Assembly: GCA_033391075.1 (NCBI GenBank)
Contig: JAWPMV010000001.1
Location: 868,001-932,000, forward strand
Direction of reading: 5' to 3'
From: Bacteroidia bacterium
GTDB taxonomy: Bacteria > Bacteroidota > Bacteroidia > J057
DNA: 64,000 nt
The notes beneath the pieces were generated by a model. The model saw only the letters and a list, made by a program, of their open reading frames with translations, did no database searches and was not told the origin of the DNA. The translations under genes were made by a program, and so were the position numbers. How positions within the stretch are numbered: position 1 is the first letter of the stretch; each line of letters begins with the position of its first letter. This document shows positions 35,681 to 44,634 of the stretch, piece by piece.

Positions 35681-35908
35681 ATGGAATTATACACCCTTTC
35701 CCAGCTAGCCTTGCGAAACGGAACGGACAGAGAAGAAATTTGGGTAGCCTTTAAAGGGACGATCTATGATGTAAGCGATAGCCGGCATTGGCCCAAAGGC
35801 ATACATTATGGGCACTGGGCGGGACAGGACCTTACCGATGAACTGAAAGATGCCCCGCATGGGGATTATGTGTTTAAGAGAATGAAAGCGGTGGGGAAAT
35901 TAACTTAG
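35681..35908 (+). CDS. Cytochrome b5-like heme/steroid-binding domain protein
   Basis: A 75-residue single-domain protein. YTLSQLALRNGTDREEIWVAF and GTIYDVSDSRHWPKGIHYGHW are typical of the small soluble cytochrome b5-like family, in which the His/Trp pair before and the DLTDELKDAPHGDYVFKRM helix after form the heme pocket. There is no signal peptide. The stop overlaps the end of the convergent kinase gene by 4 bp. Electron-transfer or heme-binding roles are known for such proteins; the partner here is unknown. Confidence 0.85.
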   Translation: MELYTLSQLALRNGTDREEIWVAFKGTIYDVSDSRHWPKGIHYGHWAGQDLTDELKDAPHGDYVFKRMKAVGKLT

Positions 35909-36978
35909 GACTGATTTTTCTCGCTGGCTGCTATCAGTCTTTGCGGATCGATGAAAACTACCCCTACTTCCTCACACACCAGCCCACCAGCCAGATTGGC
36001 AAAATAAACGGCATCTTCGAGAGGAAGACCGCAAGCAAGTCCCAAACTCACCACACTAATTACTGTATCTCCTGCGCCAGAAACATCGGCTATGGAACGC
36101 TCATGAGCAGGAAAGTGAGTAGTTTCTCCCTCTTCATCCATCAGAAACATACCATTACTTCCCAGGGTAATCAGGGTATTCCTATGTGGCATTTGTTCCC
36201 GCAATTGCTCTACTGCAGCTTTTATCCCGCCTAAGTCATCTCCTTTCAAGCGGAGATTCAATCCCTGATTCAATTCTTTGAGATTGGGTTTGAAAAGACT
36301 ACTGTGTTTAAAAGAGAAAAAATGCTTGAATTTTGGATCTACCGCTACAGGTATGGCAAACTCCCTGGCTTTCGTAAGTATCCAGCTGATCAAGTTTGGT
36401 ACCAATAGTCCTTTGTCATAATCCTGTAGAAGAATTACATCGCATTTGCCAATCTGATCATCCAGTTTTTGTTTGATACTATCCAGTTCCTTTTCACTCA
36501 AATCAAACTTATCCTCCTTATCTACCCGCAGGATTTGTTGCTGATTGCCGATGATCCGAACTTTTACGGTCGTTCTTCTTTCAGTAGAAAGCTGAATCAA
36601 TTCAGTAGGGAATCCATGACGATGGACCAAACGGATCAATTCTGCTCCTCTTTCGTCTTCTCCTACATAACCCGCCAAAATAGGAATGGCTCCCATCGCA
36701 TGTAGATTAAGGGCGACATTTGCAGCTCCTCCCAGCCGACTTTCTTCTTCATAAATGTCTGCAATAGGCACAGGAGCCTCAGGAGAAATGCGGTTCACTT
36801 TGCCCCATAAGTAGCGATCCAGCATAAGATCGCCGATTACAAGCACCCTTTTTCCTTGTGCTGCTTTGAGAAAATTATGGATAGAAGTTTCGATAAGGAT
36901 GAATTTAGCGGCCCGAAAGGTATAATCTTTGAAGGAAATATTAAAACAAAGGTCAGCTATCAGCAGATTTTCCGGCAA
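35905..36978 (-). CDS. D-glycero-beta-D-manno-heptose-7-phosphate kinase (PfkB family)
   Basis: Phosphorylates D-glycero-D-manno-heptose 7-phosphate for the heptose of lipopolysaccharide. It matches the kinase half of HldE (RfaE1): VLVIGDLMLDRYLWGKVNRI, SPEAPVPIADIYEEE, RLGGAANVALNL, and the PfkB signature ADVSGAGDTVISVV near the C-terminus. The adenylyltransferase half is missing, as in organisms with separate hldA/hldC genes. The start is unclear: TTG at 36978 gives about 30 extra residues over the family norm, and no ATG lies in between. Another ribokinase-like sugar kinase is possible but less likely. Confidence 0.85.
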   Translation of the reverse strand: MPENLLIADLCFNISFKDYTFRAAKFILIETSIHNFLKAAQGKRVLVIGDLMLDRYLWGKVNRISPEAPVPIADIYEEESRLGGAANVALNLHAMGAIPILAGYVGEDERGAELIRLVHRHGFPTELIQLSTERRTTVKVRIIGNQQQILRVDKEDKFDLSEKELDSIKQKLDDQIGKCDVILLQDYDKGLLVPNLISWILTKAREFAIPVAVDPKFKHFFSFKHSSLFKPNLKELNQGLNLRLKGDDLGGIKAAVEQLREQMPHRNTLITLGSNGMFLMDEEGETTHFPAHERSIADVSGAGDTVISVVSLGLACGLPLEDAVYFANLAGGLVCEEVGVVFIDPQRLIAASEKNQS

Positions 36979-37044
36979 GAGCGGTATAAATTAAGGCCGT
37001 AAGAGGGGATCACAATTTCTCTATCTCTGTTAGCTTCTTTATTT

Positions 37045-37052
37045 TATATTTG
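37045..37052 (+). promoter_or_regulatory. Candidate -7 box (TATATTTG) of the TonB receptor gene
   Basis: TATATTTG fits the Bacteroidota -7 consensus TAnnTTTG exactly, but the -33 TTG is not obvious at the expected distance. The box ends 5 bp before the ATG, so the transcript would have almost no 5' leader. Confidence 0.35.
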
Positions 37053-37057
37053 CACGA

Positions 37058-39604
37058 ATGAATCGACGCTATAAAATTTTCAGCCTTGTCCTGCTATTTT
37101 TGTTAGGGATGGCCGAAAGCCTGTCTGCACAAAGCTCGACGGTAAGAGGAAAGGTGGTTGACCCTAATAATGAGGAGATCGCTGATGTGGCTATACGCGT
37201 ACTGAATAGCGATGTTGAGAGCAGAACGGATGCTACAGGAGCCTATTTTCTGCGCCTTCCAGCGGGCAAAGTTTATAGAATTCAGTTTAAACATGTTGCT
37301 TTTCAGACTTCCATTTTAGAAATCAGACTTCAGGATGGGGTGAATTATGATCGGAAGATCAAGATGCTTCCCCTGCAAAGTGATGATGTAAATATTTATG
37401 GAGAAAAATCTGCAACCAGCATAGATGATAGAAATGCCATGCTGGTTTCGCCCCTTAAACTCGATAAGGTAATAGAAATGCCTATTGCAGCCCCGAGTTT
37501 GGAATATTATACCAAATTTCAGCCCGGAGTAGCTACGACCAGTGAGTTTTCATCTCAGTATCAGGTAAGGGGAGGGAATTTTGATGAAAATCTGGTTTAT
37601 GTAAATGGGATCGAAATATATCGACCCTTTCTGGCCCGTTCAGGTCAACAGGAAGGACTGGGTTTTTCTAACTCGGCCATGGCCCAGGGGCTCAATTTCA
37701 GTACGGGAGGATTTGGTGCGCAGTATGGAGACAAACTTTCCTCTGTACTTGATATCACTTATCGCCAGCCTCGTGAATTCCGAGCTACTATAGAAGCAGG
37801 TATTCTTTCCACCAATCTGCATGTCGAAGGCGTAAGTAAGAATAAAGAAAATCCCAATCAAGCCGGTAAATTCACCTATCTCATGGGTGCCCGTCGCTTC
37901 GCTTTGTCCTACCTCTTAAATAGCCTGGATACGCGAGGCGATTATCAACCTTTGTTTCTCGACTATCAGGGGATGTTCACCTATACGCCCAAATCCCAAA
38001 ATTATCCCGTCAAGATCAGAGAAAGAAAAGATGGGACGCAAGACACGGTTTATTATGCGAATGAAAAATTGAAGTTCACTTCTTTTGTGGCTCTTTCGCG
38101 AAACAGATACCTCCTGGAGCCCGAAGGCCGCGTAAGTACTTTTGGAACCATTCAACAAGCCTTTCGTGTAAGTGTAGCCTTTGAGGGAAGGGAAATCAGT
38201 TCTTATAACACAGGCCTTGGAGCCCTCATGCTTACCCATAAACCCAATACGCGTCTCCAATTTGATTACATCCTGACTGGTTTTAAAACCCAGGAAACCG
38301 AATTGTTTGATGTGGAGGGAGGATACCTGCTTGGTCAGGTAAATACCAATTTTGGGAGTGACGAATTCAATGAGTCTGATTTTGACCTGGGGATTGGTAC
38401 CCAGTTTCAGCATGGACGAAACTACCTCAATGCTACAGTGGTTAGTGGTCAGGTGAAAGGTCGCTGGACCCTCGATAATGAGACCCGACATAAATTTCTC
38501 TTTGGGGTGAAGGCTCAAAGACAGGTCATCGATGACGATTTAAAAGAATATGCTGCCCTGGATTCTGCAGGATTCCTGGTTGATTCGATCGGGCGTTTTG
38601 GATTAGACGAATACATCAGAGGAAAAATTCAATTGAATGGAGATGTGTTCAAAGGCTATCTCCAGCATGAATGGCAGATCAATAATAATCTTCTTCTCTT
38701 TACAGGTGGTCGAGTCTTGTACTATGACTATCGAAATGATGGGCAGCAAAAAACCAATTTACTATTCTCGCCTCGTGTGCAGTTGTTGATTAAGGCAAAG
38801 GAAGGCTTTGATGGAGAAACCAGTTTGCGATTTAGACTGGCCGGAGGACTTTATCAGCAACCTCCTTTCTATCGCGAAATGAGGCGATTTAACGGAACCC
38901 TCAATCTGGATATCGAGGCACAGGAATCTTTACATTTGATAGCAGGTATGGATTATCGTTTCAGGGCCTGGGGAAGACCTTTTCGTCTTTTCAGCGAGGC
39001 TTATTACAAGAGACTCGATAATCTCATCCCCTATGAGGTGCAAAATGTACGTCTTCGATACTATCCGGATGAAGTGGCCAAAGGTTTTGCTTATGGAGTT
39101 GATGCCCGCATCAATGGAGAATTTATCAAGGGGATAGATTCATGGGTGAGTATGGGCTTCCTGAAAACTTCTGAGGACCTGCAGGGAGATGAAGAAGGCT
39201 ACGTATCCCGTCCTACAGACCAGCGTTTTACCTTCGCTATGTTCTTTCAGGATGAGTTACCTGCCAATCCAACCTTCAAAGTGCATGTAACCTATGTCTA
39301 TGGCAGTGGAATGCGCTTTGGCCCTCCGCGTGATTTGGAGGATCGTACGGCTTTTAATTTTCCTTCTTACCAAAGAGCTGATATAGGATTCAGTAAATTG
39401 ATCTCTTTTCGTACACGGGCAGAGACCAATCTAAAGAGAGGAGTAGAAAGCCTCTGGGCCACCCTGGAAATCTTCAATTTATTCCAGCGACAAAATACAG
39501 TTTCCCACTACTGGATCAAGGATTTACAAAACAATCAATTCGCTGTCCCCAATTTCCTCTCTGCCCGTTTGCTGAATGTTAGACTGGTCATGAAGTTCAG
39601 ATAA
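37058..39604 (+). CDS. TonB-dependent outer membrane receptor
   Basis: An 848-residue outer-membrane protein. A signal peptide (about 1-24) is followed by a CarboxypepD_reg-like domain (STVRGKVVDPNNEEIADVAI), then a plug domain (LEYYTKFQPGVATTSEFSSQ, GGNFDENLVYVNGIEIYRP) and a beta-barrel ending in FLSARLLNVRLVMKFR, with the aromatic-terminal strand needed for insertion by BAM. There is no SusD-type partner next to it, so the substrate is open (siderophore, vitamin, peptide or glycan). It is transcribed alone. Confidence 0.9.
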   Translation: MNRRYKIFSLVLLFLLGMAESLSAQSSTVRGKVVDPNNEEIADVAIRVLNSDVESRTDATGAYFLRLPAGKVYRIQFKHVAFQTSILEIRLQDGVNYDRKIKMLPLQSDDVNIYGEKSATSIDDRNAMLVSPLKLDKVIEMPIAAPSLEYYTKFQPGVATTSEFSSQYQVRGGNFDENLVYVNGIEIYRPFLARSGQQEGLGFSNSAMAQGLNFSTGGFGAQYGDKLSSVLDITYRQPREFRATIEAGILSTNLHVEGVSKNKENPNQAGKFTYLMGARRFALSYLLNSLDTRGDYQPLFLDYQGMFTYTPKSQNYPVKIRERKDGTQDTVYYANEKLKFTSFVALSRNRYLLEPEGRVSTFGTIQQAFRVSVAFEGREISSYNTGLGALMLTHKPNTRLQFDYILTGFKTQETELFDVEGGYLLGQVNTNFGSDEFNESDFDLGIGTQFQHGRNYLNATVVSGQVKGRWTLDNETRHKFLFGVKAQRQVIDDDLKEYAALDSAGFLVDSIGRFGLDEYIRGKIQLNGDVFKGYLQHEWQINNNLLLFTGGRVLYYDYRNDGQQKTNLLFSPRVQLLIKAKEGFDGETSLRFRLAGGLYQQPPFYREMRRFNGTLNLDIEAQESLHLIAGMDYRFRAWGRPFRLFSEAYYKRLDNLIPYEVQNVRLRYYPDEVAKGFAYGVDARINGEFIKGIDSWVSMGFLKTSEDLQGDEEGYVSRPTDQRFTFAMFFQDELPANPTFKVHVTYVYGSGMRFGPPRDLEDRTAFNFPSYQRADIGFSKLISFRTRAETNLKRGVESLWATLEIFNLFQRQNTVSHYWIKDLQNNQFAVPNFLSARLLNVRLVMKFR

Positions 39605-39786
39605 GGCGGAATTATTTTCTTCTTATAAACTAAATAGTCACTTTATTTAAAATTCGGAATAGGGTAGAATTTATTTTACCTTGGGAAAATATCCGAATTT
39701 ATAGGGATAAGAAAGTGTTGCGCTACTTTTGTTGGAATTTTTTTTCCTGATCTTTTTAGATTGAAATAACAATAGCACAACAAGAA

Positions 39787-40248
39787 ATGATGAATTCAAT
39801 TAGCAGTATTAGGGAAAAGCTGAAAATGAATATTCTCCTCATAGAAGATCATCCCGGGGATATTATGCTCACCCAGGAAGCATTGAAAGATCCGCAGATT
39901 CCTCAATGTGATTTATTCATTGTAAGTGATGGAGAAGAAGCCCTGGATTATCTTAACCGTAGTGGAAGCTTCCAGGATGCAATCCTACCTGATTTGATTA
40001 TCATGGACCTCAATATTCCTAAAAAGGATGGCCAGGAGGTTCTGACCTTTATCAAGACACATGAGAAATTGAAAACCATTCCCGTGGTGATATTTTCTAC
40101 TTCCGATTCTGGTTCAGATGTAAATAAAAGTTATCAGCTTCGGGCCAATTGTTATGTGACAAAACCTGTGGATTATGATGAGTTCGTGACCGCCCTTTCG
40201 GGAATTGTCAATTTCTGGCAATTGGCAGAAAGACCTCCCAGACCCTAA
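39787..40248 (+). CDS. Response regulator, receiver domain only (Rcp1-like)
   Basis: A 153-residue single receiver domain. The acid pocket is ILLIEDHPGD, the phosphorylated Asp lies in DLIIMDLNIPKKDG, the conserved Thr/Ser in VVIFSTSDS and the Lys in YVTKPVDYDEF. There is no output domain, so it probably relays signals to another protein or acts as a phosphate sink, as in Rcp1. The N-terminus has 13 extra residues before MNILLIED, and ATG at 39826 is a possible alternative start. A TACTTTTG box occurs at 39724-39731. No kinase gene is adjacent. Confidence 0.9.
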   Translation: MMNSISSIREKLKMNILLIEDHPGDIMLTQEALKDPQIPQCDLFIVSDGEEALDYLNRSGSFQDAILPDLIIMDLNIPKKDGQEVLTFIKTHEKLKTIPVVIFSTSDSGSDVNKSYQLRANCYVTKPVDYDEFVTALSGIVNFWQLAERPPRP

Positions 40249-40373
40249 AATGACCCTTTTGGGTGTAAGATTTTTCAACTTTCTGCACTTTTTTTAGAGA
40301 TCGATTTCTCCTTCGATTGATTATTGTTCCCTCATGGACTAATTTGGGTTTTTGACCCAGTCAGATTTAAGTT

Positions 40374-41219
40374 ATGCTCATCGTAAATGGAAAAGTAATA
40401 GAGGAAGGCTCTTCTGATAGTAGTCTCTTGAACCGTGCCTTCAAGTTTGGTGATGCCATTTTTATTGAGATGAGGGTTTATCGACGCAAAGTTTTGTTTC
40501 TAGAAGCTCAACTGAGTCTATTGATGGATGGGATGAAAGCTTTGAAATTGGAATTTCATCCTGAAGACTGGGAAAAGAAAATAAAAAAATCAATCAATAA
40601 AAGTCTGGAAATCAATGGGATAAAGGATAATGGCCGGCTTCGCCTTCAGGTTTTTAGGGCAGGGACGGGTGCTTTTGCTCCCCTAAGCCACAAACCCTCT
40701 TTTTTACTGGAGGCATATGCGCTAAAAGATAATTACTTTGAATCCAAGGTCTTTACCAGTCTCATCGACTATAAAGAAATGAGCCTGGCCCCCGGAAGTT
40801 TGTCTAGATTCAATTCGGGTAATAGCCTGACATTTACCCTCGCATCGATACATGCCCAGGCAGCCGGTTTTGAAGCAGCCCTCCTATATGGCCCCAAGGG
40901 CATTGCAATGGCTAGTAATGGTAACCTTTTTCTGGTCAAACAGAAGAAGCTTATAAGTCCTCCTCTGGATTCTGCCTGTACCGATTCTGTGATGCGCTCA
41001 AAGCTTATACAGTTAGCGAAAGGATTGAAGGTACCCTTTAGTGAGAAAAATCTTAGTCCTAAAGACCTGATGAAAGCAGATGAAATCTTTGTTTGTAATG
41101 ATCTAAGGGGTATCCTGCCTGTCAGTCAATACAGAGAATTTGATTTGCAGCCCAAAACCTATGTATTGACTCCTTTTCTGAAACAGTGCCTACAGCAATA
41201 TATAGACGAATTGTTTTAG
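40374..41219 (+). CDS. Class IV aminotransferase-like protein lacking the catalytic Lys
   Basis: A 281-residue fold-type IV PLP protein, similar to branched-chain aminotransferases and 4-amino-4-deoxychorismate lyase. The N-terminal FGDAIFIEMRVYRRKVLFLE and the C-terminal IAMASNGNLFLVKQKKLISP are typical. The normal Schiff-base lysine (xKTxxxLxxVLA) is absent: codon AAT encodes Asn147 in LSRFNSGNSLTFTLASI. The codon reads cleanly with no frameshift. Either the cofactor is bound differently or the protein is a catalytically altered homologue. The gene stands alone downstream of the response regulator. Confidence 0.82.
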   Translation: MLIVNGKVIEEGSSDSSLLNRAFKFGDAIFIEMRVYRRKVLFLEAQLSLLMDGMKALKLEFHPEDWEKKIKKSINKSLEINGIKDNGRLRLQVFRAGTGAFAPLSHKPSFLLEAYALKDNYFESKVFTSLIDYKEMSLAPGSLSRFNSGNSLTFTLASIHAQAAGFEAALLYGPKGIAMASNGNLFLVKQKKLISPPLDSACTDSVMRSKLIQLAKGLKVPFSEKNLSPKDLMKADEIFVCNDLRGILPVSQYREFDLQPKTYVLTPFLKQCLQQYIDELF

Positions 41220-41587
41220 GTTTAGTCTACAAAAAGAGGCGTAATATTTCCCATGCTAAATGTGAAAATGTCTGCGCTTTCGATCAAATAATTGTTGCTA
41301 ATGTGGCAATACTATGGCATTTCGGGCGAAATGCAAGATTCGTAATTTGCCAAATCCCATGTAAGATTATGGGAGAAAAAGTTAGCTGAATTTGCAAGGA
41401 AAATACCCAATCTTGTTTCGAATATTCTAGAAAAATCCTTCTATTTGAGACAGACAAAAACATTTCTCTTGTTCAGGGCAACTTTGGGGTTAATCTGAGC
41501 GTTATTTTAAGAAAGATTGAAATATTATTATTCGATAAACATTTGTCAAAATCTATAACAAAAAACCAAGCAAATACAGGCACTTAA
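41220..41587. other. Intergenic region with palindromes, no gene seen
   Basis: 368 bp between the aminotransferase-like gene and the universal stress gene. It contains GCATTTCG-GG-CGAAATGC (41317-41334, perfect arms), TGGCAA (41304-41309) against TTGCCA (41347-41352) enclosing it, and CCCAT/ATGGG at 41357-41372. I see no convincing gene. The structure suggests a leader RNA or regulator sites for the stress protein gene. Confidence 0.4.
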
Positions 41588-42433
41588 ATGAACAAAATTC
41601 TTGTCCCTATCCACCCCCACGATAACTACACTCATACCTTAAGCTACGCGAATTTTATAGCGGCCAAATCAGGCGCTGGAATTCATGTATGTTTTCTGGG
41701 AAAGAGAAGGGAGCTGAAAAAGCAGACCAACTATAATTTCGGCAATGATGTCGAGGCTGTTTTGGAGGCCTGCAAACATGAAAACTTCAAAAAAGAAATC
41801 CTTTCTCTGAGTGAAGACGCACAAACCAAAAACCTTAGTTTACATTTCAATTTCCTTCCTGGACGTTCTGTCAATGAAGTTATTCGCGAGACTTTTCGCA
41901 ATAGCTATGACATGATTGTGGTTGGAAATAGAGAGTACAGAGGTATTTGGACCCTTCTGAGTGAAGCCCGCGTCTCTAAAATCATCGGCCAGGTGAGCAT
42001 CCCGGTTTTCGCAGTTCCTATGGAGCAGGACTTCCGCGGCATTGACCATATCACTTATGCAGTTGATTTGACAGACTACGATCCGAGTATCATTAAGCAG
42101 GTAAAATCAATCGCCAGAATCTTTGATGCGCGATTGAGCATTACCCATGTGAATCGAGAAACAGAGATCGAAAAAGAAAAATATATGCTGGCTTTGGAGA
42201 AGACGATCAGTGATACCCTGGATTATCCCAAGGTATACTACAAATTCTTCGACCATGCGGATCCCCTCAAAGGTATCCTCAACTTTATGAAGTTGAACAA
42301 CAGTAGCATGCTAGCCATGATCAGCAGAACGAAATTTAGCTGGCGACAATTGCTTTCTCCCAAAAGCATGACCCGGCTCATGTCCAGAGAAGTATCGGTT
42401 CCGATACTCGCCTTTGGAAAAGCACGATCTTAG
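41588..42433 (+). CDS. Tandem universal stress protein (UspA family)
   Basis: A 281-residue protein with two Usp domains. The first begins MNKILVPIHPHDNYTHTLSYA and ends SYDMIVVGNREYRGIWTLL...VSIPVFAVP; the second begins HITYAVDLTDYDPSIIKQVK and ends SREVSVPILAFGK. The classic ATP-binding G-2x-G-9x-G(S/T) signature is not clearly present in either domain, so nucleotide binding is uncertain. Such tandem proteins are produced in stress and stationary phase. It ends in a bidirectional terminator at 42452-42486. Confidence 0.88.
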   Translation: MNKILVPIHPHDNYTHTLSYANFIAAKSGAGIHVCFLGKRRELKKQTNYNFGNDVEAVLEACKHENFKKEILSLSEDAQTKNLSLHFNFLPGRSVNEVIRETFRNSYDMIVVGNREYRGIWTLLSEARVSKIIGQVSIPVFAVPMEQDFRGIDHITYAVDLTDYDPSIIKQVKSIARIFDARLSITHVNRETEIEKEKYMLALEKTISDTLDYPKVYYKFFDHADPLKGILNFMKLNNSSMLAMISRTKFSWRQLLSPKSMTRLMSREVSVPILAFGKARS

Positions 42434-42451
42434 TTATTTATAGTGAGTAGT

Positions 42452-42486
42452 AAAAGGAGGACAGAATTTGTTCTCCTTTTGTTCTT
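42452..42486. terminator. Bidirectional intrinsic terminator
   Basis: AAAAGGAGGACA (42452-42463) pairs with TGTTCTCCTTTT (42469-42480), one wobble, and the A-rich and T-rich flanks serve both strands. It lies between the convergent stress protein and FkbM methyltransferase genes. Confidence 0.8.
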
Positions 42487-43275
42487 TTAGGAGAGGAGCA
42501 AATTTTTAAGCTCGCTATCATCTTCCCGTATTGCTACATAATTACTGCCGAGGAAGTTCTCGTATTTAAATTCATATTTCCGGAACTCTACAGATTTGGG
42601 GAAAATCTTTCCGATGATGTAACCCCTTTGCTTGAAAAATCGATAGAAATCCAGCAAGAGAATCTTGGTGGTAATATTGATATAGCCATATTCAAACTGG
42701 ATCATACGAATTTTTCCAGTATTGATCATTTCCTCAAATCCAATCATGGCCTCGTATTCTGCACCTTCTATGTCCATTTTGATAAAATCTATTTCCTCTA
42801 TCTCATAGTTAGCTGTGAATTCTTCTCCTTTGATGAGTTGAATGTTCTCTTTATTCTCAAATTTTTGATTCAGGCCTTGTATATCGACCAGGGAGGAATG
42901 GGTATCAGAATTGAAAATATTGATCTCTTTCTTGCAGGATTCACTAAACAGACCTTGTTGAATGCATTCGACATGAGAATAGGCTGATAATCCTTCTTTC
43001 AGGATCTCAAAGGTGCTTTCCACAGGTTCGAAAGCGTAAATCTGTGCGTCCGGGCAATGCTCTGCAAGATATCTGGCGTACATGCCCTTATTGGCTCCTG
43101 CATCTATGATCACCTTCGGTTTTAGTTGGCCTAGTTTCTTGATGAGCTCCAACTCCCCATTATAATGCATATTATGCTCACTGTTTTCATACATGCGATT
43201 GATCGATCGACCAAATCCAGCCAGGTATTTAAACAGTAGATTGTGAGTATTTCTTTTGAATAGTCGCTTCAACAT
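42487..43275 (-). CDS. FkbM family methyltransferase
   Basis: A SAM-dependent methyltransferase of 262 residues. VIIDAGANKGMYARYLAEH is the SAM-binding motif I, followed by IYAFEPVESTFEILKEG, the acidic loop YEIEEIDFIKMDIEGAEYEA and IRMIQFEYGY. FkbM enzymes methylate hydroxyl groups of polysaccharides and natural products; a cell-surface glycan is likely here, but no glycosyltransferase genes are adjacent. I chose the ATG at 43275 because the longer version adds a poorly conserved leader. Its stop lies next to a shared terminator. Confidence 0.87.
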   Translation of the reverse strand: MLKRLFKRNTHNLLFKYLAGFGRSINRMYENSEHNMHYNGELELIKKLGQLKPKVIIDAGANKGMYARYLAEHCPDAQIYAFEPVESTFEILKEGLSAYSHVECIQQGLFSESCKKEINIFNSDTHSSLVDIQGLNQKFENKENIQLIKGEEFTANYEIEEIDFIKMDIEGAEYEAMIGFEEMINTGKIRMIQFEYGYINITTKILLLDFYRFFKQRGYIIGKIFPKSVEFRKYEFKYENFLGSNYVAIREDDSELKNLLLS

Positions 43276-43545
43276 TATCGAAGGGCATTTTAGCCGGGAC
43301 GCAAAATTTCCCAAAAGGGATGCCTTGAGTGATCGGGGATTTTCGTTTTGATAGATCTTTCTACAAGCTATGCAGATTGGATGCCCAAGATAAAACTAAA
43401 TATATGGGAAGCAAGAAATAAGAGAATATTTGTGCGGAAAGCCGAAAAATCCTCTTTTTTGGAATTCTTTTTGGGCTTTTCTATAAAACTGGATACTATG
43501 TCAATGAATTTATTTTGCTAAAAAAATAAGTTTTAATTGTATAAT

Positions 43546-43562
43546 TACTAATAATATTAGTA
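43546..43562. promoter_or_regulatory. Operator-like palindrome before the small hypothetical gene
   Basis: TACTAATA-A-TATTAGTA is perfect over 17 bp and lies 9 bp upstream of the ATG at 43572, in a very AT-rich stretch. The position suits an autoregulator binding site. Confidence 0.35.
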
Positions 43563-43571
43563 TAATTGGAT

Positions 43572-43802
43572 ATGAATAGTAATTATAACATCAGAAAATC
43601 TGTCTTAATATGGGAAAGGATTCATGCTAAAAATGAATTCGACAAGTATAATGCTAGGTATGTTGAAATCGGCAAAATATTAACGGACCCCAATATTAAA
43701 TTATCGAAAGAAGCCAGGAAAAAATTGAAGCATGAACAAACTTTAATGTCTGCATATGGCTTGTGCTCCAAAGGATTTCGAGGATTAAGCCTTGACAGTT
43801 GA
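43572..43802 (+). CDS. Small hypothetical protein, 76 aa
   Basis: A short, basic protein with predicted helices (RKSVLIWERIHAKNEF, KLSKEARKKLKHEQTL). It sits in an AT-rich segment unlike its neighbours, with an operator-like palindrome just before the start; a TTG at 43566 is a possible alternative. No family is recognised. The helical, basic character fits a DNA- or RNA-binding or toxin/antitoxin component, but this is a guess. It could also be a chance open frame in AT-rich DNA. Confidence 0.45.
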   Translation: MNSNYNIRKSVLIWERIHAKNEFDKYNARYVEIGKILTDPNIKLSKEARKKLKHEQTLMSAYGLCSKGFRGLSLDS

Positions 43803-43901
43803 GTATAATCTAGCGCCGGCTGGAAGTTCGGTCGAATTTCATAGCCGAAAAGGCATACATCTTTATACCTGAAAATTGTAAGATAAGGCTAGATCGATTA
43901 T

Positions 43902-44576
43902 TTACTCCGGATAGCTAAAGCCTTCAGGAGGAGGCATGTTTTCTTTATAGTTCCAGGGCTCAATGATGTCATAAGGAGAGGACTCTGGCTCGTCTTCCCA
44001 GCTGTATTTCTTCTTGGGAGGTCCGGCTTTTCGGTAATAAAAAGCCAGCGCGATACCGGTAATAGCTCCAAATAAATGGCCTTCCCATGATATACCTTCT
44101 TTTCCGGGAAATACCCCCCAAATCATGCTGCCATACCAAAAAGCCACTAGCAAGCTCAGGGTCATGGAGCGTACATCCTTGCGAAATATCCCACTAAAAA
44201 AGACGAAAAAGGCGAGCGAATAAATAACCCCACTAATCCCAATATGAAAGGAAGGACGGGCTGCAATCCAGGTCGCGAAACCCGGACTGATCCAGGAGAC
44301 AATTAATACTTGCCAGGAAATGTTTCGGAAAAAATAGAAGATACCGGCGCCTAAAATCAGAACAGGAAGTGAATTGTTGATCAAATGCTCCCAACTCCCA
44401 TGAATCAGGGGCCCTGTAAGTATACCAATCAGGCCGGAGGTCTCTCTGGGGAAAACTCCCAGGAAACTCCATTGCCAGCCTCTAAGGGCCTGGACACTAT
44501 GGATCAACCAGAGGAAGCCGAGCAGGTAAGCAGGAAAGCGGATGCTTTGAATTAATTGTTGTTTTTCCTTCGCCAA
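43902..44576 (-). CDS. Rhomboid family intramembrane serine protease
   Basis: A 224-residue membrane protein with about six membrane segments. The HGSWEHLINNSLPVLILGAG loop and the GxSG nucleophile S115 in FHIGISGVIYSLAFF, with H167 in EGHLFGAITG, form the Ser-His dyad of rhomboids. It cleaves single-span membrane proteins inside the membrane. A Pro-rich soluble tail (about 185-224) follows. Monocistronic, divergent from the ABC protein gene. The physiological substrate is not known. Confidence 0.9.
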   Translation of the reverse strand: MAKEKQQLIQSIRFPAYLLGFLWLIHSVQALRGWQWSFLGVFPRETSGLIGILTGPLIHGSWEHLINNSLPVLILGAGIFYFFRNISWQVLIVSWISPGFATWIAARPSFHIGISGVIYSLAFFVFFSGIFRKDVRSMTLSLLVAFWYGSMIWGVFPGKEGISWEGHLFGAITGIALAFYYRKAGPPKKKYSWEDEPESSPYDIIEPWNYKENMPPPEGFSYPE

Positions 44577-44634
44577 TGTCTCATCTTTATTCCTTATACT
44601 AAACGAACAAAAGCAATTTACGTTATCCTTTCAG

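Noticed and set aside
40253-40264. ACCC-TTTT-GGGT after the response regulator gene
   Set aside because: Four base pairs with a loop of T only; expected by chance at this base composition.
41186-41389. A 67-codon frame in the intergenic region before the stress protein gene
   Set aside because: It starts inside the aminotransferase-like gene, has cysteine- and aromatic-rich random composition, and crosses the palindromes; no sign of coding constraint.
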